The position numbers and the translations under genes are program-made. The notes beneath the pieces are model-generated. The model was not told where the DNA came from and made no database searches. It worked only from the letters and a program-made list of their open reading frames with translations. Below are positions 57,601 to 64,000 of a stretch of 64,000 nucleotides of DNA, piece by piece. The stretch's first letter is position 1, and each line of letters opens with the position of its first letter. Location: the NCBI GenBank assembly GCA_934513205.1, contig CAKSWU010000002.1:124001-188000 (forward strand), read 5' to 3'. Source of the stretch: an uncultured Faecalibacterium sp. (lineage in GTDB: Bacteria > Bacillota > Clostridia > Oscillospirales > Ruminococcaceae).

Positions 57601-58146
57601 TCAAACCGTGGTAAGGGAAGGCAGGGTCTTGGTGGCTGCATAGCCGCCATCCTTCTTGACAAGGAACAGCATCTCGCTGATGCCGTTGATGACGATCTTC
57701 AGCACCGCAGGCTGACCATTCCGGTAAGCTTCCTTGGTCTCGGCATCGGGGAAGTTCAGCCGCAGATCTTTTTCCTCTGTGGCAAAGGGCTTGCCCACCA
57801 GCGCATCCGAAACAAAGAACTGTCCGGTGGGGGCCACCTGGGTCAGGTTAGCGTCAACGACCATAGCCTTAAACATGTTGTTGTAGCTGCCGCCCTGCCA
57901 GCTGCCGCCGCCGGCGTCATAGCGCAGTCTCACCTTGCCGGTGATGGCACCCTTGTCCGTGCCGGATGCCGTGCCCAGAGCCACATCCAGACCAAAGACC
58001 TTCACGGTGAAGGGTCCGATCTGGACTTCGTCGTCTGCCAGCTGACCGCTGCCGCCGCAGCCGGTCAGCACGCCGGACAGCGACACCGCAGCCGCCGTGG
58101 CAGCTGCGCATTTGAGAAATGTACGTCGGGTGATTTTTTCTGCCAT
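57601..58146 (-). CDS. Exported lipoprotein with twin-arginine-like signal
   Basis: 181 residues. The N-terminus has TRRTFLK (close to the S/TRRxFLK Tat motif), a hydrophobic stretch and the lipobox LTGC (Cys at about residue 30). The mature part, about 150 residues, is beta-rich (QIGPFTVKVFGLDVAL). It could be an immunoglobulin-like small-ligand domain similar to DUF4352 proteins, but no family is certain. The start at 58146 follows GAGGGAT. Single gene between the pst operon and a GNAT gene. Confidence 0.75.
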   Translation of the reverse strand: MAEKITRRTFLKCAAATAAAVSLSGVLTGCGGSGQLADDEVQIGPFTVKVFGLDVALGTASGTDKGAITGKVRLRYDAGGGSWQGGSYNNMFKAMVVDANLTQVAPTGQFFVSDALVGKPFATEEKDLRLNFPDAETKEAYRNGQPAVLKIVINGISEMLFLVKKDGGYAATKTLPSLTTV

Positions 58147-58264
58147 AAGAGATCCCTCCTCTGAAAAAAACGATGACTTGTATCTTTAGCGTACCACTTT
58201 TTCCCGGACTGTCAACCCGGAAACGGCAAAAAACTGCGCACATCGTGTGTGCAGAAGGGAATGC

Positions 58265-58864
58265 TCAGCAATATTTTGCACCGTCCGGGCAGTAGAACTG
58301 CACATGGTTCTGCCATTCGTTCTCGCTGATGGTGCGGCGGTAGCAGTCCACCAGCGCATCCACCGCCTGCCGGTCCGCAAAGGAGCCGGAGCCCGGGCAG
58401 TTCAGGATCAGGATGCGGAACCATGCGTCAAAAAGATGCTCGATGAAGCCGGTGTCCCGGGCCCCGCACCGGGCGTAAAAGCCCAGCCGCCGCACCGCCA
58501 TGTCCTCGTCCACAGCCTTTTCCGGGCATTCGGACTCGATGAGGATGGCCTCGGCACCGGTCTCGTACCGGGGCAGCTCTGCCAGAAGCTGCGCGCCCAG
58601 ACCGGCGGCGCGGTAGGCGGGCACCACGGCGAAATAGTCCAGCTGACTCACCCTGCTGCCTGTCGGGCGGACCATGAGCAGATAGGCGGCCAGCGTATCC
58701 CCGTCAAACACGCCCCATGTGTGGGCGATGCCGGCAGCTTCGCTGTTCAGGATCATGCTCAGCGGCTTGAGCTCGCTGGGCGGAAAATCCCGGCGCATCT
58801 CGTCCAGATAGACCTGCGTCAGCTCTTTTTCATTCAGTTTGCGCCAGCGGTAGGCGTTGCACAT
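58265..58864 (-). CDS. GNAT-family N-acetyltransferase
   Basis: 199 residues with a GNAT core (about 25-140). FAVVPAYRAAGLGAQLLAEL holds the acetyl-CoA loop, and an earlier strand has AAYLLMVRPTG. The C-terminus adds about 45 residues. The target is unknown. The ATG at 58864 follows AGGAGG by about 10 bases; an upstream ATG in frame lacks a ribosome site. Confidence 0.85.
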   Translation of the reverse strand: MCNAYRWRKLNEKELTQVYLDEMRRDFPPSELKPLSMILNSEAAGIAHTWGVFDGDTLAAYLLMVRPTGSRVSQLDYFAVVPAYRAAGLGAQLLAELPRYETGAEAILIESECPEKAVDEDMAVRRLGFYARCGARDTGFIEHLFDAWFRILILNCPGSGSFADRQAVDALVDCYRRTISENEWQNHVQFYCPDGAKYC

Positions 58865-58977
58865 GATGGTCGTTCCTCCTGATGTCGTTTTCCCCAGTAT
58901 AGCATATCCTGCCGCCAAAAGCAAAACGCGGCGGGGGCGGTGCGGCAGGCTTTTTGGGACGCATTTTCGCCAGAGGC

Positions 58978-59006
58978 TTGCATCCCGGCGCGGAATCGGG
59001 TACTAT
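58978..59006 (+). promoter_or_regulatory. Promoter of prmA-rsmE
   Basis: TTGCAT (58978-58983), 17-base spacer, TACTAT (59001-59006). Confidence 0.6.
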
Positions 59007-59047
59007 ACTACTAGTTAGGATACCAGAGACCAAAGGAGGTTTCTTTT

Positions 59048-59962
59048 ATGGAATGGACCGACATCCGACTGACCGTCGCCAAGGCAGACGCGGACAACGC
59101 CGAAGCCGTTGCGACCCTGATCGCCGAGGGCGGCATCTATATCGAAGATTACAGCGACATCGAGCAGCAGGTGGCAGAGATCGCCCACGTGGACCTGATC
59201 GAGCAGGAGCTGCTGGACAAGCCCCGGGACACCGTGATCATCCACATCTATCTGGAGCCGGGCGCTTCCCCGGTGGAGACGCTGGCCCTCATTGACGCCC
59301 GCATGGAGGCTGCCGGCATCGCTTACACGGTGGAGACCGAGGGCGTGGAGCAGGAGGACTGGCAGAACGGCTGGCGCAAATATTATCACCCCATGGAGAT
59401 CGGCAGCCGTCTGGCGGTGGTGCCCTCGTGGCAGCAGTATGACACCGACCGGGTCAAGCTGGTGCTGGACCCCGGCCTTGCCTTTGGCACCGGCGGTCAC
59501 GAGACCACCAGCCTGTGCATGGAAGCGCTGGATGCGCGGGTGCGCGGCGGCGAGCGGGTGCTGGACATCGGCACCGGCAGCGGCATCCTTGCCATTGCCG
59601 CCCTCAAGCTGGGCGCTGCCAGCGCCGAGGGCGTGGACATCGACCCCGTGGCGGTACGCACCGCCGGGGAGAACGCTGCCCTGAACGGTGTGGCGGATAA
59701 ACTGACCGTGCTGGTGGGCGATCTGTCCGACAAGGCCAGCGGCAAATACGACATCATCACCGCCAACATCGTGGCAAACGCCATCCTCAGCCTTGCCCCT
59801 GCCGTGCCGGGCCTGATGGCGGACGGTGCCACCTTCATTGCCAGCGGCATCATTGACAGCCGCAGGGATGAGGTGATCGCCGGGCTGGAAAAGGCCGGTC
59901 TTGCCGTGGTGGAAGTCAAGGAAAAGCGCGGCTGGGAGTGCATCATCTGCAAGAAAGCGTAA
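59048..59962 (+). CDS. prmA: Ribosomal protein L11 methyltransferase
   Basis: 304 residues. It has a small N-terminal substrate-binding domain (about 1-100) and a class I methyltransferase core with the PrmA signature DPGLAFGTGGHETTSLC (about 140), DIGTGSGILAIAALKLGA (about 173) and TANIVANAI. Trimethylates ribosomal protein L11. The start at 59048 follows AAAGGAGG by 9 bases. Forms a unit with rsmE, as in many Firmicutes. Confidence 0.96.
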   Translation: MEWTDIRLTVAKADADNAEAVATLIAEGGIYIEDYSDIEQQVAEIAHVDLIEQELLDKPRDTVIIHIYLEPGASPVETLALIDARMEAAGIAYTVETEGVEQEDWQNGWRKYYHPMEIGSRLAVVPSWQQYDTDRVKLVLDPGLAFGTGGHETTSLCMEALDARVRGGERVLDIGTGSGILAIAALKLGAASAEGVDIDPVAVRTAGENAALNGVADKLTVLVGDLSDKASGKYDIITANIVANAILSLAPAVPGLMADGATFIASGIIDSRRDEVIAGLEKAGLAVVEVKEKRGWECIICKKA

Positions 59963-59968
59963 GGAGAA

Positions 59969-60010
59969 CCCTCTCAGGCGCTGACGCGCCAGCTCTCCCG
60001 AAGGGCGAGC
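59969..60010. repeat. Inverted half copy of R1 between prmA and rsmE
   Basis: Its reverse complement reads CTCGCCCTTCGGGAGAG, then CTGGCGCGTCAGCGCC, then TGAGAGGG. It follows the right half of the element at 14245 closely. Placed inside a two-gene operon. Confidence 0.7.
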
Positions 60011-60035
60011 TATAAGATGTAAAAGGATTGATAAA

Positions 60036-60779
60036 ATGCCGCACCGTTATTTTACCACTGAGATCGCAGACGGCTCTGCCACCCTGCGGGGGGCAGACGC
60101 CCACCACCTTGCCCGGGTGATGCGGGCAAAGCCGGGGGACACCGTCATTCTGTGTGATGGAAATGCTGTGGAGTACACCGCCACCATCACCGGCTTTGGC
60201 GAGGACCGGGTGGACTTTGCCGTGGAACCGGGCTATCCCAGCGCCGCCGAGCCCGGCGTGGAGGTGACGCTGCTGGCGGGCTACCCCAAGCAGGACAAGC
60301 TGGAGCAGATCATCAAGCACGGGGTGGAGCTGGGCGCAGCCCACATCGTACCCTTCTTCAGCCGCTATTGCGTGGCGGCCCCCAAAAAAGAGGAGCAGAA
60401 AAACGAGCGCTACAACCGCATCGCGGTGGAAGCTGCCAAGCAGTGCGGGCGCGGCGTGCTGCCGGACGTGGCGCTGCCGCTGCCAAATTTCGGGGCGGTG
60501 TGCCGCACCTTTGACCGGTACGACCTGGTGCTGTTCTGCTACGAATGCGGCGGCGCACCGCTGCGTCAGCTGCTGTCACAGCTCCCGCCCGCCGAGGGCC
60601 GCAGGCAGAAGATCGCCATCGTCACCGGTGCCGAGGGCGGCTTTGCCGCCGAGGAAGCCGAGATGGCTGCCCGCGCCGGGGCAAAGACCGTAGGCCTTGG
60701 CCCCCGCATCCTGCGCTGCGAGACCGCCCCGCTGGCGGTGCTGTCCGCCGTGATGACCCTGACAGGGGATCTGGAATAA
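60036..60779 (+). CDS. rsmE: 16S rRNA (uracil-1498-N3)-methyltransferase
   Basis: 247 residues. The N-terminal part is a PUA-like RNA-binding domain (about 1-70, HHLARVMRAKPGD). The rest is a SPOUT/trefoil-knot methyltransferase (KQDKLEQIIKHGVELG, ERYNRIAVEAAKQCGR and the knot GLGPRILRCETAPLAVLSAV at the end). Methylates U1498 of 16S rRNA. The ATG at 60036 follows AAAAGGA by 8 bases. Confidence 0.96.
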   Translation: MPHRYFTTEIADGSATLRGADAHHLARVMRAKPGDTVILCDGNAVEYTATITGFGEDRVDFAVEPGYPSAAEPGVEVTLLAGYPKQDKLEQIIKHGVELGAAHIVPFFSRYCVAAPKKEEQKNERYNRIAVEAAKQCGRGVLPDVALPLPNFGAVCRTFDRYDLVLFCYECGGAPLRQLLSQLPPAEGRRQKIAIVTGAEGGFAAEEAEMAARAGAKTVGLGPRILRCETAPLAVLSAVMTLTGDLE

Positions 60780-60783
60780 GCAT

Positions 60784-60828
60784 GACCAGACCCTCTCAGG
60801 CAAAGCTGCAAGGCTTTGCCTGAGAGGG
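60784..60828. terminator. R1-related hairpin after rsmE
   Basis: ACCCTCTCAGGCAAAGC and its perfect complement with loop TGCAAG. The arm carries the CCCTCTCA/TGAGAGGG block of family R1, here as a plain hairpin. Confidence 0.7.
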
Positions 60829-60858
60829 TGAGCCTGCTAAAGTTAAAAACACAACGTC

Positions 60859-60897
60859 AAAGAGGCTGCTGCACGAAACCCTGTGCAGCAGCCTCTT
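60859..60897. terminator. Bidirectional terminator between rsmE and the PtsI-like gene
   Basis: AAGAGGCTGCTGCAC and GTGCAGCAGCCTCTT, a perfect 15-base stem with a 9-base loop, followed by T-rich sequence. Confidence 0.85.
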
Positions 60898-60933
60898 ATT
60901 ATTTTACGCGATATTACGATTTGTAAATGATTT

Positions 60934-62565
60934 TCAGTCCTTTTCAACGATTTCCGGGCAGGTGTTGACCTCCAGCAGGGCCTTTTTCACCTTCAAAAGG
61001 TTCTGCGGGCTGACCGAGAACCGGCGCAGACCCAGCTCCAGATACTGCACGGTGTTGGCGGGATTGCCCACTGCAAGGCCGCAGATGGTCACGGGCACGT
61101 CCCGCACCTTTGCGGCGTCCAGCACCATGGTGATGAGCTTTTTCATGGCATGGCTGGCGGGGCGGTAGTAGTGCTCGGCACTGGCAAGCTCCCGGTCTGC
61201 CGCGTGGGTGTACTGGGTCAGGTCGTTGGTGCCGATGACCAGAAAATCGCAGCCGTGAGCCACAAACTCCTCTGCCGTCAGGCAGGCGGCGGGCACGCTG
61301 AGCATGACGCCGAACTTTGTATTCTCGTTGAAGGGCACGCCTCGCTCCCGCAGATGCTCCCGGCACAGCTCCACCATCTGCATGGCGGCGTCCCAGTCTT
61401 CCACGTTCGTGACCATGGGGAACATCACCTGCAGCGGCCCGCGGACAGCTGCCCGCAGCAGCGCGCAGATCTGCGTCTCGAACTGCCGGGGCTGGCGCAG
61501 GCTGTTGCGGATGCCCCGCAGGCCCAGCTTGGAGGACTGGGGCCCCTGATACGCGTCGGAGATGGTGCGGTCCGAGCCAAAGTCGAAGGTGCGCACGGTC
61601 ACCCGGCGGCCCTGCGCCGCCGCCAGACAGGAGCAATAGAAGAAATACTGCTCCTGCTCGTCCAGAATGCGCCCCGGCAGCATCATATAGCCGCTGCGCA
61701 GCAGTCCCACGCCCTGCGCGCCGGACTGCATGGCGGTGTCGATGTCCTCGGGCCCGAAGCAGTTTGCCAGCAGCTCAAACTCCCGCCCGTCCTTTGTGCA
61801 GTCGGGCAGGCTGCGCAGCTGGCGCATCTCCTCGTTTTCCCGCTGCAGCTCACAGATGCGGGTCTCGGCCTGCTGCCGCGCCACGGCGTCCGGGTCCAGA
61901 ATACACTCGCCCTTGGTGGCGTCCAGAATGACGGTGCGTCCGTCGCAGTCATTCAGGAAATCCCGGCCCACCTGCACCAGCCCCGGGATGTTCATGGCCC
62001 GGGCGATGATGGCGGCGTGGCTCTGCCCGCTGCCCTCGGCGGTGATGATGCCAAGGATCATGCCGGAAGGCACACTGAACAGGTCGGTGGGCATCAGCCG
62101 GTCGGCAGCAAGGATCACCGGATGGTCCAGCGCCAGCCAGACCCGGGGGCGGTTGGTCAGGATGTTGATGACCCGGCGGGTGGCATCTAGGATGTCCACG
62201 CTGCGCAGCTGCATGTAGGGGTTGTCCTTCATGTTTGCCAGCTGGTCAGAGTAGCGCTGCCCCACCTGATCCATGGCGGCTGCCGCGCCGATGCCGGCGT
62301 TGATGCAGAACCGCACCTCGTTCATCATGCCCTCGTCCTCCAGCATCATGCGCTGGAACAGAAAGATGGCCTGCTCGGTGGGGGCAGCGCGGTCCGCCAT
62401 GGAGTCCAGCTCCGCCTGCGCCGTGTGGATGGCTTCGTTCAGCATCCGCAGCTCCCGGGCGGGGTTGAAGGGCCCGGCGGTCGCGATCTCGACATGATGC
62501 TCCAGCCGGCTGACCTGCCCCAGCACAAGACCGGGAGAAGCGGAAGAACCTTTATACACCTTCAT
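60934..62565 (-). CDS. Divergent PtsI (enzyme I) with altered active site
   Basis: 543 residues of the PEP-protein phosphotransferase family (canonical length about 575). The phospho-His region reads GSGQSHAAIIARAMNIPG, so the His is present. The PEP domain keeps Arg in GLLRS and in VRTFDFGSDR, the block SSKLGLRGIRNSL, the Asn-Asp in GTNDLTQYT, and the Cys in ICGLAVGN. But the Glu that binds Mg in the MIEVPAA block of enzyme I is Ser here (MLSVPAA), and RTEF is RSGY. No HPr gene is near. The start overlaps the patatin gene by 14 bases (GGAGGTGA ribosome site). It may be a weakened or repurposed enzyme I. Confidence 0.85.
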   Translation of the reverse strand: MKVYKGSSASPGLVLGQVSRLEHHVEIATAGPFNPARELRMLNEAIHTAQAELDSMADRAAPTEQAIFLFQRMMLEDEGMMNEVRFCINAGIGAAAAMDQVGQRYSDQLANMKDNPYMQLRSVDILDATRRVINILTNRPRVWLALDHPVILAADRLMPTDLFSVPSGMILGIITAEGSGQSHAAIIARAMNIPGLVQVGRDFLNDCDGRTVILDATKGECILDPDAVARQQAETRICELQRENEEMRQLRSLPDCTKDGREFELLANCFGPEDIDTAMQSGAQGVGLLRSGYMMLPGRILDEQEQYFFYCSCLAAAQGRRVTVRTFDFGSDRTISDAYQGPQSSKLGLRGIRNSLRQPRQFETQICALLRAAVRGPLQVMFPMVTNVEDWDAAMQMVELCREHLRERGVPFNENTKFGVMLSVPAACLTAEEFVAHGCDFLVIGTNDLTQYTHAADRELASAEHYYRPASHAMKKLITMVLDAAKVRDVPVTICGLAVGNPANTVQYLELGLRRFSVSPQNLLKVKKALLEVNTCPEIVEKD

Positions 62566-63736
62566 GGTCTGTCACCTCCGGCAGAATGGCTCCTGTATCC
62601 GGCGTGGTCAGGGTGTACCAGACCAGCGCCTGCAGGAAGGTGTTGGGCACCAGCGCCGCCCGGGCCGCCTGCGCGGCATCGGCGCTGCCCTCGAACAGCG
62701 GGGCAAAGCTTTGCATCCGCATCTGATCGCACCGGGCAAGAAATGCATCGCACAGGGTGTGGGTGGTGTAGTACCGGGCGGGATCCACCCCGGCGTCCTC
62801 TGCGGCGGCTTCCAGCGGGGCAAGGTCGGCGTCCTTCATCCGGGCCAGCAGCAGGGCGGCGTCTGCCGTCAGGGTGACGGGGTATTTCTCCCGCACCCGC
62901 TTTTGCACCGCCTCGAACGTCTGCCGGAAGGCGGCGGCATCGGCGCTGCTTTCCGCGCTGTTGTCCACGGCAAAGGCACAGCCCCGGACCCGCCCAAAGG
63001 CCCGCAGGGTGTCGTAATAGCCCAGCTCGATGTTGCGGCGGGCGGTGTCCGGGTCAAAGTGCAGGATGTCGCCCAGATCCCAGTAGCTGCGGATCAGGGT
63101 GGTGGGCAGGCCGGTCAGGTTGGGGCGGGTGATGCCCACCCCTTCCAGATCCACACAGACCAGCTCCTCGGCCCCCATTTTTTTGGCAAGGCCGGTGGGC
63201 ATGTTGTCGCTGTAACCGCCGTCCAGAAACTTGACCCCGTCGATGTCCCGCGCCCGCAGGGCGGGGAAGCAGGCGGCAGAGGCCATCAGATAATCCTTTG
63301 CCTGCCCTTTGGGGATCTGGTCCAGTGTCAGCTCCCGGGCCTTCAGCCCCCGCTGCTCCACCGTGACCAGACCGAACCGGATGTCCGCAGCCCGCAGGGC
63401 GTCCTCGTCCAGCACCCGCTCCACGATCTCCTCCAGCGGGGACACGTCCAGACCGCCGGCCTTCACCACGCTGCGCAGGAACTGGTGCAGCTCGGACAGG
63501 TCAGCGTCCCGCTCGGGCAGCTCCATCACGTCCCGGCTGCGGATGGTCAGCCACATGTCCCGCGCGGTGGCATATTGGTCCAGCACGAACATGGCACCGT
63601 TCAGACTGCCCACACTGGTGCCGGTGATGATCTGAGGGTGCCAGTCCAGCTCGGTCAGAGCACGCCACACACCCACCTGATAGCTCCCTCTGGCACCGCC
63701 GCCTGCCAGAACCAGTGCTTTTTGCTGCTGTTCCAT
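62552..63736 (-). CDS. Patatin-like phospholipase
   Basis: 394 residues. The catalytic site is complete: oxyanion hole GGGARGSYQ (about 11-19), nucleophile Ser in GTSVG (about 39) and Asp in DGGYSDNMP (about 172). The first half is the patatin fold (a serine-Asp dyad lipid acyl hydrolase). The second half (about 235-394) is helical and not assigned. No signal peptide, so it is cytoplasmic or on the inner face of the membrane. The ATG at 63736 follows GGGAGG. It is translationally coupled to the PtsI-like gene. A TATAAT with TG extension lies upstream (plus 63774-63779). Confidence 0.9.
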   Translation of the reverse strand: MEQQQKALVLAGGGARGSYQVGVWRALTELDWHPQIITGTSVGSLNGAMFVLDQYATARDMWLTIRSRDVMELPERDADLSELHQFLRSVVKAGGLDVSPLEEIVERVLDEDALRAADIRFGLVTVEQRGLKARELTLDQIPKGQAKDYLMASAACFPALRARDIDGVKFLDGGYSDNMPTGLAKKMGAEELVCVDLEGVGITRPNLTGLPTTLIRSYWDLGDILHFDPDTARRNIELGYYDTLRAFGRVRGCAFAVDNSAESSADAAAFRQTFEAVQKRVREKYPVTLTADAALLLARMKDADLAPLEAAAEDAGVDPARYYTTHTLCDAFLARCDQMRMQSFAPLFEGSADAAQAARAALVPNTFLQALVWYTLTTPDTGAILPEVTDHEGV

Positions 63737-63847
63737 CCCGCTGCCTCCCTGTCTATGCCTTGGTTTTTGTTTGATTATAGCATATTTCAGGCAAAAAAGC
63801 TCCCGGTTTTTGTAAATAAACCGCTTTTTCCCGGCAAAGAAAAATGC

Positions 63848-63853
63848 TATACT
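63848..63853 (+). promoter_or_regulatory. Extended -10 promoter of the HAD gene
   Basis: TATACT preceded by TGC. The -35 region (TTTTTC) is poor, which fits an extended -10 promoter. Confidence 0.5.
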
Positions 63854-63884
63854 TATCTGGACATTTCCAGAGGAGGTTTTTTCG

Positions 63885-64000
63885 GTGCACTGCAGGCAAT
63901 GGATCTTTGATATGGACGGCACGCTGACCGACAGCATGACCGTGGTGTGGGAGGGTGCTCCCGATGCGCTGCTGCGCCGCTACGGACGCACCCCCAGAGG
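63885..64000 (+). CDS. HAD-superfamily phosphatase, N-terminal part (cut by the window end)
   Basis: The first 38 codons are visible. They read WIFDMDGTLTDSM, with the HAD motif DxDGTLxDS of phosphoglycolate phosphatase or beta-phosphoglucomutase-like enzymes. GTG start 8 bases after AGGAGG. The substrate cannot be told from this piece. Confidence 0.8.
   Translation, partial: MHCRQWIFDMDGTLTDSMTVVWEGAPDALLRRYGRTPR

Overview
The window looks like a stretch of chromosome from a GC-rich, low-redundancy Firmicute of the Oscillospirales/Ruminococcaceae, most like Faecalibacterium or a close relative. This is inferred from family content and style, not from a database match. Supporting signs are strong AGGAGG ribosome sites, TTGACA/TATAAT promoters with 17-base spacers, a T-box leader on asnS, a shortened gpr-spoIIP sporulation pair, a split transketolase, an ECF-transporter S component, and many short palindromic repeats between genes. 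No phage, plasmid, rRNA, tRNA, CRISPR array or intact insertion sequence was seen.

Layout. 1-9 kb: a small membrane protein, rpsT, gpr and spoIIP, T-box-asnS, mutY, a lipid-anchored-like small protein, a degenerate M23 (LytM) protein, and an anti-sigma/ECF-sigma pair with an ECF-like promoter. 9-22 kb: a GLUG-repeat lipoprotein, an aldo/keto reductase, prfC, a GNAT-MnmM fusion, an HtrA-type protease, a relic of an LPXTG-anchored protein, a two-domain AAA protein and type I pullulanase. 22-31 kb: a minus-strand aromatic amino acid operon (pheA-aroB-aroC-aroE/K-aroQ-DAHP synthase-aroA-tyrA) that ends with a WYL regulator. It encodes the whole route from DAHP to prephenate and the phenylalanine and tyrosine branches. 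31-41 kb: a MATE exporter, then a complete minus-strand histidine operon (hisZ-hisG fusion, hisD, hisC, hisB, hisH, hisA, hisF, hisIE, PHP-type histidinol phosphatase).

41-52 kb: a lipoprotein, an Xre/membrane regulator lying between trxA and a second copy of the trxA 3' end, an exported FMN/FAD reductase divergent from a LysR regulator, split transketolase, an ECF S component behind a structured leader with its own terminator, and the Ser/Thr symporter SstT. 52-64 kb: a GNAT enzyme, a lone AraC DNA-binding domain, the phosphate operon pstS-pstC-pstA-pstB-phoU, a twin-arginine-like lipoprotein, a second GNAT, prmA-rsmE, a patatin-like phospholipase overlapping a divergent PtsI, and the start of a HAD phosphatase.

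The most unusual signals are: (i) two 145-base composite palindromes with several half copies; (ii) a second, two-hairpin repeat and a shared 14-base tail after gene-end hairpins; (iii) the unassigned riboswitch-like leader at 49.2-49.4 kb; (iv) the trxA 3'-end duplication around the Xre gene; (v) the LPQTG sorting-signal relic; (vi) a PtsI with the Mg-binding Glu replaced by Ser, translationally coupled to a patatin; and (vii) domain fusions (GNAT-MnmM, HisZ-HisG, AroE-AroK). No single clearly new multi-gene system such as a defence island was found.
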